From Oscillospiraceae bacterium (GTDB lineage Bacteria > Bacillota > Clostridia > Oscillospirales > Oscillospiraceae): 18,608 nucleotides of DNA. This document shows positions 1 to 6,941 of the stretch, in pieces (the first letter of the stretch is position 1; every line of letters begins with the position of its first letter). The notes under the pieces were generated by a model. That model was given only the letters and a program-made list of their open reading frames with translations, ran no database searches and had not been told where the DNA came from. A program made the position numbers and the translations under genes. The DNA is taken from assembly GCA_009776905.1 (NCBI GenBank), contig WRMX01000056.1, positions 1 through 18,608 of the forward strand, written 5' to 3'.

Positions 1-1
1 C

Positions 2-274
2 ACCCTGGGGTTCAAGATGAGCTACGAGGCCAGTTTCGCGGCCCAGGAGGCGTGGGCGTTCATCGAGTTCCTTGCCTTGCAGATGTTCTACAAAATCGAC
101 GGCATTCTTATCAACAACCAGATGATCAAGTCCATGAATGTGGGAGCGTTGCTCTTTATGGCATCAAGAATTACTCAAGCGAAAATTGGCGATAAATGGA
201 GCATCTGCAACATGACAAAGAACGACAAGGAGATCTTTGAAAAGCTAGGCATCGAGATGGTTCCCATCGGCTGA
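2..274 (+). CDS. IS1634-type transposase, C-terminal part (cut by window start)
   Basis: The frame is open from the first bases and ends in TGA at 272-274, giving about 90 residues. The sequence runs TLGFKMSYEASFAAQEAWAF, then FLALQMFYKIDGILINN, and ends KLGIEMVPIG. This matches my memory of the C-terminal end of IS1634-family DDE transposases: a 'GWAF..FLAL..YYKI' helix, a short helical stretch, then a '..K..ELGI..P' tail. The catalytic DDE core lies upstream of the window, so I cannot tell whether the element is intact. The gene ends just before a decayed glf remnant, so this IS or its relatives may have helped break up the polysaccharide locus. I could not identify a terminal inverted repeat or target duplication in 275-409. 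Confidence 0.72.
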   Translation, partial: TLGFKMSYEASFAAQEAWAFIEFLALQMFYKIDGILINNQMIKSMNVGALLFMASRITQAKIGDKWSICNMTKNDKEIFEKLGIEMVPIG

Positions 275-318
275 CCTATACCACATTTTTTGGGAATTGA
301 ATTTAATTAATGCGGAAT

Positions 319-340
319 AAAGCAGCCACAGGTGCTTTTT
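319..340 (+). terminator. Terminator-like hairpin after the transposase
   Basis: AAAGCA at 319-324 pairs with TGCTTT at 333-338. The stem can extend by CC/GG across a bulged G, leaving a 3-nt ACA loop, and it runs into five T at 336-340. It lies 45 bases after the transposase stop. The stem is only moderately strong, so this is a candidate. Confidence 0.4.
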
Positions 341-409
341 GAGGTGCTACACAGGGCTATTATGTAGATAAATGGTCCTCAGATACATTGTGAAAGAAGC
401 ATTTTTGTG

Positions 410-618
410 ATGTACGATTATCTGGTTGTAGGCATGGGCCTATCTGGCGCTGTGTTTGCTCATGAGGCAACACTTAAGGTAAGCGTTGCCTTGTCATGGA
501 CAAACGGGATCATATTGGTGGCAATACGTACTGTGATAGCATCGAGGGCATCACGGTATGCGAGTACGGGGCGCATATTTTCCATACCGACGAAAAGGAA
601 ATGCTGATAGTATTATGA
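410..618 (+). pseudogene. glf: UDP-galactopyranose mutase N-terminal fossil (frameshifted, truncated)
   Basis: From ATG 410 the frame reads MYDYLVVGMGLSGAVFAHEA, the FAD-binding N-terminus of UDP-galactopyranose mutase (UDP-Galp to UDP-Galf, for galactofuranose-containing polysaccharides). After the Lys codon near 476-478 the match moves to another frame: KRCLVMDKRDHIGGNTYCDS, then CEYGAHIFHTDEKE, both hallmark Glf segments. Restoring one base at about 479-481 would give a continuous Lys-Gly-Lys-Arg reading. The match stops at 618, so roughly 70 of about 370 residues remain. The gene is therefore dead twice over, by a one-base deletion and by loss of its 3' part. Its presence suggests the ancestral locus made a galactofuranose polymer. 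Confidence 0.85.
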
Positions 619-1013
619 CATATGCATATACTACAGTATTTACAAAAGCGGCAAACGGTCTGTTTAGTGTTAATTTTCCTGACATACAGGGGTGTTATAC
701 AAGCGGCGATGATATGGCAGATGCTGTCTATATTGCACAAGATGTACTCAACTTAACCTTGTACGATCTGGAGCAAGATAAAAAACCAATACCAGAGGCA
801 AGCAGACCTCAGGATATAATAATCACAAGAGAACAATTCACGAGTGTTATCGCAGTTGACACGGAGATATACCGGCGTTTCTTTGAGAATAAGTCAATAA
901 AGAAAACACTCACCATACCTATGTGGTTAAATGAACAGGCAGAACGCGCAAACGTTAACTCTTCTCAGACGTTACAAAAAGTACTAAAAAGCGAATTGCA
1001 TATAAAAGTATAA
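615..1013 (+). CDS. HicB-like antitoxin, apparently orphan
   Basis: ATG 615 overlaps the glf remnant's TGA (ATGA) and opens a 132-residue protein. Residues 1-60 have the HicB partial RNase H-like pattern: TVFTKAANGLFSVNFPDIQG, then a 'D...A...A...L.L...D' helix and an 'IPEAS' turn. The tail (TIPMWLNEQAERANVNSSQT...VL) looks like the DNA-binding segment of HicB proteins that have a ribbon-helix-helix. HicB normally neutralises and represses HicA, a small mRNA interferase. No HicA-sized ORF is next to it: the glf fossil is upstream and a cytidylyltransferase begins 16 bases downstream. The ribosome binding site (AAGGA about 14 bases upstream) is poor. An in-frame ATG at 558 exists but lies inside the glf fossil, so 615 is preferred. 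Confidence 0.75.
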   Translation: MTYAYTTVFTKAANGLFSVNFPDIQGCYTSGDDMADAVYIAQDVLNLTLYDLEQDKKPIPEASRPQDIIITREQFTSVIAVDTEIYRRFFENKSIKKTLTIPMWLNEQAERANVNSSQTLQKVLKSELHIKV

Positions 1014-1029
1014 CACCGCAGGAGATACT

Positions 1030-1695
1030 ATGAATATTACTCTCATACTATCAGGGGGATCCGGGGTGCGTTTCGGGAGCGGGACTCCTAAGCAGTACTA
1101 TATGCTGATGGGCAAAGAGGTCATCGCATACTCGATTGACGCGTCTTTGAATTCAAATTTAATGAATGAAACCATAATAATCGCTGGTACGCAGTATGTT
1201 GAGCGCCTTTCTGGTGCATATGGCGTTACGTGCATTGAGGGAGGCGCTTCAAGGAATGAATCATTGAAGAAAGGGCTGGACTACATCAATGTTACTTATC
1301 CTTCCTGCGAAAAAGTGTTCATCAACGAAGCAGTTCGACCATTTTTGACGACTAAAATTATAGATGAATATTATAGTTATCTCGATGAATACGATGCCGT
1401 GATTACGACACAGCATATTACCGATAGCCTCGGACGCGATGGAGAAGCGGTTACAATGCGGGATGAATATTACCTAATTCAAGCTCCGGAGGCATTCAGG
1501 TTTGATTATTTATATCGTCATTTTTCCGCAGAATCGACGATTACTGCTACAGTGCAGCAGTTGCCGGACGATAGGAAAGTGTTAAAATATTTTGATTTCA
1601 GACATAACATGAAGATAACATACAAAGAAGACCTACTCCATGCGGAACAGATTTTGAGGCTTTACTACGGGAACAGTGCCGATAATGAGAGGTAG
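1030..1695 (+). CDS. IspD/TarI-family cytidylyltransferase, divergent
   Basis: The 221-residue length is typical of the IspD/TarI family, which transfers CMP from CTP to a polyol phosphate. The N-terminal nucleotide loop is LSGGSGVRFGSGTPKQYY, with Pro20-Lys21-Gln22 as in IspD. Further matches are VFINEAVRPF (residues 96-105), TDSLGRD, IQAPEAFRFDYL and the C-terminal MKITYKEDLLHAEQIL. In IspD and TarI the central motif is HDAxRPF or HDSVRPF; here His-Asp is Asn99-Glu100, near the CTP/metal site, so the substrate or metal geometry may differ. A second, more typical TarI lies 1.7 kb downstream, so this one may act on another alditol phosphate or be an old duplicate. GGAG (1020-1023) serves as ribosome binding site. 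I cannot decide between MEP and a surface-polymer substrate, but the neighbours favour the latter. Confidence 0.8.
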   Translation: MNITLILSGGSGVRFGSGTPKQYYMLMGKEVIAYSIDASLNSNLMNETIIIAGTQYVERLSGAYGVTCIEGGASRNESLKKGLDYINVTYPSCEKVFINEAVRPFLTTKIIDEYYSYLDEYDAVITTQHITDSLGRDGEAVTMRDEYYLIQAPEAFRFDYLYRHFSAESTITATVQQLPDDRKVLKYFDFRHNMKITYKEDLLHAEQILRLYYGNSADNER

Positions 1696-1758
1696 CGTTG
1701 CGAAACTGCTATAGTTGTTGGATTTCTATCAGATAAATTTGAAATACGGAGGTAAAAC

Positions 1759-1992
1759 ATGGAACACAAGCTTATGACTGAACGCGAAAAAGCAGACATT
1801 TATATGAAGACAATTGAATTGGAGGAAGTTGGACGAATCGAAGAATCCAAAACACTAAGGAGAACGATCCCCATACCGGCATATCTGGCAAAGGTATTCA
1901 AGGAAAAGGTTGGAGCAGAATTTTTGACTGATGGTGGGTATAATCTAGCGGAAGCGGAGGCAAAGTATGGATCGGATTGGCTTGCTCGATAG
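1759..1992 (+). CDS. Small conserved-type protein of unknown function
   Basis: The 77-residue protein is highly charged and has a good ribosome binding site (ACGGAGG, 6 bases before ATG). The N-terminal half is helical and Glu/Lys-rich (TEREKADIYMKTIELEEVGR). The second half has RRTIPIPAYLAKVFKEKVG and ends YNLAEAEAKYGSDWLAR. I recall similar small proteins ('LRRSIPLPPYLAK...NLSEAEAEYG') in clostridia and spirochaetes, but I know no function. It overlaps the next gene by 26 bases, so the two are probably translated together. Size, charge and pairing resemble an antitoxin-toxin arrangement; this is inference from layout only. Confidence 0.6.
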   Translation: MEHKLMTEREKADIYMKTIELEEVGRIEESKTLRRTIPIPAYLAKVFKEKVGAEFLTDGGYNLAEAEAKYGSDWLAR

Positions 1993-2557
1993 CGTTATTA
2001 TCAGCGAAGCAGATATCGCACAAGGCCGAATTTGGTTGAATACGGATGGGATGGAGCGCGAGGGCAGAATAAGCTATCAACGCGGTCTGACAATGGCAAT
2101 TGATACATTCAAAACAGTGCAAAAGGTTACATCAGAAGACTTAGAGTTGGTAATACTTGCTGAGTATACATTTATCGCGCAGGAATTGGCATTATGCGAT
2201 CCAATGGATTCCCAAGCGACATCGAGCCTTAAAAATGCTATGCAAAGCTTTGACGATGCCTTTCTAGCTCTTGAAGCTATAGCAGATATCACGTTGTATA
2301 AAGGTGCGGAAATGACCCACCCCCACAGCGCCAAATATCGGATCAAAGATATGCCGAAAGATGCTTTTCATATCATGTGTATCGCACATCGTGCTCGACT
2401 TAATAACATCCTTAAGTCACCGGGAATCAATCTGTCCGAGAAGAATCTGCTCATTCAAAGGTTGGAAAACATCAATGCAGCGCAGTTGGTTTATTTGGAC
2501 AAGCAGGAGCGCATCAACTATGTAGGTTCAGGAGAAACAAATAGATCAGAGGTATAA
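1967..2557 (+). CDS. Unknown, mostly helical protein paired with the preceding gene
   Basis: The 196-residue protein has no domain I recognise. It starts at ATG 1967 inside the end of the previous gene, which implies translational coupling. Predicted secondary structure from reading is almost all helix: MAIDTFKTVQKVTSEDLELV, TSSLKNAMQSFDDAFLALEA and DAFHIMCIAHRARLNNILK. There is no signal peptide or membrane segment. The region around residues 120-150 contains several His and Arg residues (MTHPHSAKYR, AHRARLNN), but none fits the HEPN R-x4-6-H motif, so I do not assign it to that family. Together with its partner it may be a two-gene cassette inserted between the two cytidylyltransferases, separating them from one operon. 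Confidence 0.6.
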   Translation: MDRIGLLDSVIISEADIAQGRIWLNTDGMEREGRISYQRGLTMAIDTFKTVQKVTSEDLELVILAEYTFIAQELALCDPMDSQATSSLKNAMQSFDDAFLALEAIADITLYKGAEMTHPHSAKYRIKDMPKDAFHIMCIAHRARLNNILKSPGINLSEKNLLIQRLENINAAQLVYLDKQERINYVGSGETNRSEV

Positions 2558-2644
2558 TTTTGTCTGAAATATGAAGATAACATGATAAGAAGATTTGCTC
2601 AATGTGGACTAGATTGAGGGGTCTTAATACGGAGATATTGTCTT

Positions 2645-3367
2645 GTGAGTTATATAACTAAAAAACTGATTGCGATGGATTTGGATGGCACCATTACGCA
2701 GCACAAAAGTGCGTTGTCTGCAGTATGCCGCAAGGTTTTGGAGGAATTGACGCTCCGTTATCGACTTTTCATGGTATGTGCGGGAGGATGCGAGCGGGTA
2801 TACAAACAAATGGGAGAGTTCCCCCTTGACATTATAGGGTTTTATGGCATGCAATATTCAACTGTTATGGACGGCAAACTAGTCATCCAGGAGAAGCACA
2901 CAGAGGCAGTAGACAGGGAGGATATTTTGGTGCGGGCGGAAGCTCTCCGTACCGAGTTTGGCTTTGATAACTACGATGGCGATTGTATGGAATTTCACGC
3001 ATCCGGCATGCTGACGTTTCCAATACTGGGGACAACGGCGTCTCTTGAAAAAAAACTGTTATACGATCCTGACAGAAAAAAGCGCAGAAAGTATTTCAGC
3101 AGAGTACAGGAAGTGTTCGACGATTATACGGTTTTCATCGGAGGGACGTCGTCTTTTGATATCGTGCCGCGCCCGTATAATAAGTTGCATGCGATTGATT
3201 GCTATTTGCGCGATAGCGGGCTGGAGCGGGTTGATGTTATATATTTTGGCGATGACTTCGGCCTTGGGGGGAATGACAGTGATATTCCCGGATCCGGAAT
3301 CGAGTTTGTCCGCATTGATGACTATAGAGAGTTTCCTTCAATAGCGAGGCGGATGTTTTTGGAATAA
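2645..3367 (+). CDS. HAD-superfamily (IIB, phosphomannomutase-like) sugar-phosphate phosphatase
   Basis: GTG 2645 follows GGAG (2631-2634) with 10-base spacing and gives 240 residues. HAD motif 1 is MDLDGTIT with the nucleophile and acid at Asp12 and Asp14. The C-terminal motifs are GGTSSFDIVPRPYNKLHAI and YFGDDFGLGGNDSDI (Asp203/Asp204, then GGND), an arrangement like the type IIB cap enzymes and eukaryotic-type phosphomannomutases. A cytosolic Mg-dependent phosphatase or phosphomutase acting on a sugar or alditol phosphate is likely. Only 17 bases separate it from tarI, so it belongs to the CDP-ribitol run. A role in supplying or recycling the polyol phosphate is plausible but not shown by the sequence. 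Confidence 0.8.
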   Translation: MSYITKKLIAMDLDGTITQHKSALSAVCRKVLEELTLRYRLFMVCAGGCERVYKQMGEFPLDIIGFYGMQYSTVMDGKLVIQEKHTEAVDREDILVRAEALRTEFGFDNYDGDCMEFHASGMLTFPILGTTASLEKKLLYDPDRKKRRKYFSRVQEVFDDYTVFIGGTSSFDIVPRPYNKLHAIDCYLRDSGLERVDVIYFGDDFGLGGNDSDIPGSGIEFVRIDDYREFPSIARRMFLE

Positions 3368-3384
3368 ACTAAGGAGGGGTAATT

Positions 3385-4101
3385 ATGGTATACGCAGGTA
3401 TCCTGGCCGCCGGGATGGGGGTTCGTATGAACAGGCAAGATATGCCTAAGCCGTTTCTTCAACTAGGGAAAAAGCCAATAATTATTCATACTCTGGAACA
3501 GTTCTTTATCAGCCGGCAGGTTGAAAAAATAATTGTCGTAGTTCATGAGTTTTGGAAACGGTATGCAGAGGATATGATATCGAAACACGATACGATGGGC
3601 AAAGACGTGGTTGTAATAGCCGGCGGAGATAATAAAACCGCATCAATAAAAATGATATCCGAGCATATAGTGATGACCTGGGGAATCCACGATGAAGACA
3701 TATTGCTTGCTCACGATGCTGTGCGGCCTTTCATAACGCAACGGATGATAGATGAAAACATAGATACGGCAGATAGAGTAGGCGCGGCAAACACGGTCAT
3801 GACAACAAACGATACAATTATTGTGACGTTGAATGGCCGAACCTTGGCTGAGATTCCACCGAAGTCCACGATGTTTGCGCAGCAAACCCCTATAACATTT
3901 AAACTCAATCTGTTGAACACAGTTTTCCATAATATATCAAGGCAAGGGGGCGCGCTCGAAACGGAGACGGAAATCGCGCGTCTTTTTGTACAGCAGGGAT
4001 ACGAAATGCAGCTTGTTACCGGCGAGTATTCCAACATGAAAATAATAAATCCCTATGATTTAGAAGTTGCCGAAGCACTTCTTCAGGAGAGGATGAAATG
4101 A
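3385..4101 (+). CDS. tarI: Ribitol-5-phosphate cytidylyltransferase (TarI-like)
   Basis: This 238-residue enzyme should make CDP-ribitol from CTP and D-ribitol 5-phosphate, the donor for ribitol teichoic acids and related capsules. It follows TarI along its length: MVYAGILAAGMGVRM, LGKKPIIIHTLEQF, HDAVRPFIT (His110-Asp111...Arg114), ANTVMTTNDTI, QQTPITFKLNLL and GEYSNMKIINPYDLEVAEAL. The loop reads MPKPF where most members have PKQF, so the Gln after the catalytic Lys is Pro23; the Lys itself is kept. An AGGAGGGG ribosome binding site lies just upstream. Its stop overlaps the start of tarJ (ATGA), the usual TarIJ order and coupling. Confidence 0.88.
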   Translation: MVYAGILAAGMGVRMNRQDMPKPFLQLGKKPIIIHTLEQFFISRQVEKIIVVVHEFWKRYAEDMISKHDTMGKDVVVIAGGDNKTASIKMISEHIVMTWGIHDEDILLAHDAVRPFITQRMIDENIDTADRVGAANTVMTTNDTIIVTLNGRTLAEIPPKSTMFAQQTPITFKLNLLNTVFHNISRQGGALETETEIARLFVQQGYEMQLVTGEYSNMKIINPYDLEVAEALLQERMK

Positions 4102-5117
4102 TAAGCCGCGTTTACAGGCTGGTGGATACGAAGCGCATAGAAATGGTGCTGCGCGAGGTCGAATTTGAAGACGACGTTGTTTTGACTGCACCTGATTATC
4201 TTTCCATATGCGCTGCTGATCAACGCTACTATTTTGGTAAGCGCAGCCGTGAAATCTTAAAAATTAAGCTGCCTATGGCGCTAATTCATGAGGCCACTGC
4301 GACTGTGCTTTATGATAACAGCGGAAGATTAAAACAGGGTTCTAAAGCAGTGCTTGTTCCACTTATCGAAAAAGCTCGCACCAGTGGTATAAAAAGCAAC
4401 TATGACCCGGCGAATCCTTATGTGTCCAGCGGTATTGACGGTTTCATTAGAGATTATGTTGCCGTGCAGCGAAACAGGCTAATACCGATAGAAGGGGAAT
4501 ATTTGCCGATTTATGTGTTTAGCGAATTGCTCAGCGTCGCAATCAATGCGCTGGAAGCGTTTGATTCAACGCGCTGCACAGATGCCGGAACCGTGGGCAT
4601 ATGGGGCGACGGTAATATGGGATATATAACAAGCTTGGCTCTAAAATGCCTTTATCCTGATGTTGAAATAATTGTGGTTGGGAAAACCTTGCGGAAGCTT
4701 CAGAGGTTTTCTTTTGTAGATCGGACATACACTTTTGATGAGGTACCAAATGGTATTTCTATAGATCATGCATTCGAGTGTGTTGGAGGAAGCTCAAGCG
4801 AAACAGCGATAAAGCAGATATTTGATATTACTATGCCGCAAGGATGTATAAGTTTATTGGGCGTCAGTGAAGAAGCAGTTCCGATTAATACTCGAACTGT
4901 ACTTGAGAAAGGTTTTAGAATAATCGGCAACAACAGAAGTAATGCTGATGATATGAAAAAAGCTGTATCACTGATCCGTGACAGCGATATATGTAAAAAA
5001 TACCTGACGACGCTTATTTCTGAAATTGTTGAGGTAAAAGAAGAAAAAGACATCTCGCATGCTTTTGAACAAAGCAGCCTGAATGATTTTAAAACAATTA
5101 TGAAAATGGAGATCTAG
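4098..5117 (+). CDS. tarJ: Ribulose-5-phosphate reductase (TarJ-like)
   Basis: This 339-residue zinc-type medium-chain dehydrogenase should reduce D-ribulose 5-phosphate to D-ribitol 5-phosphate with NADPH, feeding TarI. It matches TarJ closely: YLSICAADQRYYFGKRSRE with zinc ligand Cys38, LIHEATATV with His64-Glu65, SSGIDGFIRDY, the Rossmann loop GIWGDGNMGYITSLALKCLY, FSFVDRTYTFDEVP, DHAFECVGG and LLGVSEEAVPINTRTVLEKG. Length equals the family norm. The start overlaps the tarI stop by 4 bases. No TarL/TarK polymerase or glycosyltransferase lies within the window, so the polymer-making genes must be elsewhere or lost. Confidence 0.9.
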   Translation: MISRVYRLVDTKRIEMVLREVEFEDDVVLTAPDYLSICAADQRYYFGKRSREILKIKLPMALIHEATATVLYDNSGRLKQGSKAVLVPLIEKARTSGIKSNYDPANPYVSSGIDGFIRDYVAVQRNRLIPIEGEYLPIYVFSELLSVAINALEAFDSTRCTDAGTVGIWGDGNMGYITSLALKCLYPDVEIIVVGKTLRKLQRFSFVDRTYTFDEVPNGISIDHAFECVGGSSSETAIKQIFDITMPQGCISLLGVSEEAVPINTRTVLEKGFRIIGNNRSNADDMKKAVSLIRDSDICKKYLTTLISEIVEVKEEKDISHAFEQSSLNDFKTIMKMEI

Positions 5118-5181
5118 TCTATTATAATCTGTGAGAATGTAATCAGAAAATATTTAGTGATATTTGATTCGGATATAATTA

Positions 5182-6606
5182 CTATACCAAATCTGCCACA
5201 CACCTCGATAGTTTGTCTGCACCTTGGGTGTTCAGGTGGTCGTAGTCTTGAAAGTCGTTGACATCAAAATCGGCGCTGTTGAATAAGTCATGGAAACTCA
5301 GGTTGCTGTCAGGAGGCATCTTATCCAGATGCTCATATAAAGAAGTTCGAAGTTCCGGAGAGCTGAATTGTCTATAGAACTTTGTCACCGGTGGGATGAG
5401 GACCACAACTCTCACTTGTTTTTTTCTCATCTGGGCTAAGAAATCGGACAGCAATTTTATGTTATCTTCAAGATGCTTTAGGTTATTATTGCCATTGTGG
5501 GCCTGCGCTCGTGTTTGCGCGGCTTTTTCATTTGTTTCGTCGCTCTGCTCCCTGAAAGAATATCTGAGCATTCCATTTGGCGGACGGATATTATACTCAT
5601 TGTTGAAGTATTCCAATGGAGCGAGCCGAGCAGAAAGTTTGTTATTTTCTTTTTCACAAACGCTCCTGAGGTCGAATAAGATACCAAGAAGCGGGTCTGT
5701 TTGGGTTTGCTGCATTGCCGGCTGAAGCTCGCCTTTGTAGTTATGTAAGTCCTTGAAGACCGGATAGTTGGTGCGCATAAGAACAGATCTGTAATAGTCT
5801 GATGGATTATCCGACATGTCGGTGTGCCAGAAATAGTACCCACCGGCAATGACTACTGTGTTTATCTTGCTGCAATACTTTTTTGCGGTCTTTGCGGACA
5901 GGAATGCATAATATGGGTCTTGTGCGTTGGTTGCTAAGTTTGTTGCGGCGCGTGGCATCAGATTCTCTCTGAGACCGACCATGGCATATGATGATCCGCA
6001 TAATACAATCGATGTGTCGTTGCGGCTCGAGCTGAGGCTGCGCAGCTTCCCGGAGAGGTAGAGGCGGTCATAATCGAATCCGTCGATTGGGAAGCAGAAA
6101 CGCGCTCGTGCATGTAAGTCTTGCGGAATGATTGTGATGTCGATTTTTTGAGAAGTTTCATCGAGGTCGTCGTAATTCGCTGCAAGCATGACATTAATGC
6201 TTTCATCGTCGATATCTGGTACGGCATTATAACTGCCTCTTATTGCGATTGGCTGTATGCCTTTTTGAATGATTTGTGTTTCCGGTGGCTGTAACCCGGG
6301 TTGTATATAGAGCTTGACTTTTAGAGTTTTAAGCCAACTCGCTAGCAGTGCGACAAGCGGTGTTCGCAAACTGTTGAGTTCGCGCATAGTAATTATTCCT
6401 CCTGTAGCTAAGTGAGGCTCTAGTTGCGCTAGCACTGTGTCAATAGCTGAGAGCTCCGGGAGGTCATTGGAGATTGAACTCTCGCTTCCACACCAGTTGC
6501 AGAAGGCTTGTAAGTTTTCTGTGCTAGCTTGTTCATCACCGGTATATAATGAGTCTAATAGCTGGTATGCCAATATGCTGCCGGTTTTATATGTCAGTGA
6601 GTTCAT
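5182..6606 (-). CDS. SGNH-fold (DltD-like C-terminal) cytosolic protein
   Basis: ATG 6606 is chosen because AAAGGA lies 7 bases upstream on the minus strand; a longer frame to 6663 would read through the promoter. The product is 474 residues. The C-terminal half has an SGNH hydrolase outline: IVLCGSSYAMVGLRENL (Gly204-Ser205-Ser206 as block I), NLATNAQDPYYAF, VVIAGGYYFW, VRVVVLIPPVTKFY and the C-terminal DYDHLNTQGADKL (Asp454 or Asp456, His457). Such proteins occur beside surface-polysaccharide genes and resemble the DltD catalytic domain. DltD is membrane-anchored and faces outward, whereas this one shows no signal peptide or TM segment. The first 200 residues are unassigned. It is divergent from the adenylating enzyme and carrier protein, which suggests it handles the acyl group they activate. 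Confidence 0.65.
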   Translation of the reverse strand: MNSLTYKTGSILAYQLLDSLYTGDEQASTENLQAFCNWCGSESSISNDLPELSAIDTVLAQLEPHLATGGIITMRELNSLRTPLVALLASWLKTLKVKLYIQPGLQPPETQIIQKGIQPIAIRGSYNAVPDIDDESINVMLAANYDDLDETSQKIDITIIPQDLHARARFCFPIDGFDYDRLYLSGKLRSLSSSRNDTSIVLCGSSYAMVGLRENLMPRAATNLATNAQDPYYAFLSAKTAKKYCSKINTVVIAGGYYFWHTDMSDNPSDYYRSVLMRTNYPVFKDLHNYKGELQPAMQQTQTDPLLGILFDLRSVCEKENNKLSARLAPLEYFNNEYNIRPPNGMLRYSFREQSDETNEKAAQTRAQAHNGNNNLKHLEDNIKLLSDFLAQMRKKQVRVVVLIPPVTKFYRQFSSPELRTSLYEHLDKMPPDSNLSFHDLFNSADFDVNDFQDYDHLNTQGADKLSRCVADLV

Positions 6607-6642
6607 GATGATATCCTTTACACAAGTTTGTTCTATTTGTGT

Positions 6643-6671
6643 ATTATAGTGGTAAGACGGCAATTATGCAA
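6643..6671 (-). promoter_or_regulatory. Sigma-A-type promoter for the SGNH gene
   Basis: Read on the minus strand: TTGCAT (plus 6666-6671), 17 bases, then a perfect TATAAT (plus 6643-6648). The expected start is near 6636, leaving a leader of about 30 bases before ATG 6606. Confidence 0.7.
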
Positions 6672-6701
6672 CAGGAATGTCAATGCTGTCGTCGCCAAAG
6701 G

Positions 6702-6719
6702 CTCGTTAGACACAACGAG
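6702..6719. repeat. Inverted repeat between divergent promoters
   Basis: CTCGTT (6702-6707), a 6-base spacer, then AACGAG (6714-6719) form perfect 6-base arms. The element lies 30 bases upstream of the minus-strand -35 and 43 bases upstream of the plus-strand -35. That is a natural position for a shared regulator site; a hairpin by chance is also possible. The rest of 6664-6941 holds the two promoters and no convincing gene. Confidence 0.4.
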
Positions 6720-6762
6720 TGTTCGGGTGGCGTATCAAGCCCATCAATGCTCGCCTTAGGAA

Positions 6763-6791
6763 TTGCTTTTTTTCTGCTGGGTTGGTATAAT
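6763..6791 (+). promoter_or_regulatory. Sigma-A-type promoter for the adenylation/ACP pair
   Basis: TTGCTT (6763-6768), 17 bases, then a perfect TATAAT (6786-6791). The predicted start near 6798 gives a leader of about 140 bases. A weaker second candidate is TTGCTA (6827-6832), 17 bases, TATATA (6850-6855), which would give a leader of about 80 bases. Confidence 0.6.
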
Positions 6792-6941
6792 CAGGGCATT
6801 GCTCGATCGCGTTTGTCTTTGCGGTATTGCTATTGACAGTTTGCGCATTTATATATGGGACGAGAGTAATCGTTTATAGGCAATATGTCATATGCTTTTC
6901 GCACGGCACAATGATATGTTTTTGCTCTGTGGAGGTTTGGC

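Noticed and set aside
4209..4250. CAAD in TarJ as a lost catalytic His
   Set aside because: TarJ proteins that I remember also read SICAADQRYY, so this is the normal family sequence.
5118..5181. Bidirectional terminator between tarJ and the SGNH gene
   Set aside because: Only an AT-only 6-base inverted repeat (AAATAT/ATATTT at 5148-5165) is visible, too weak to call.
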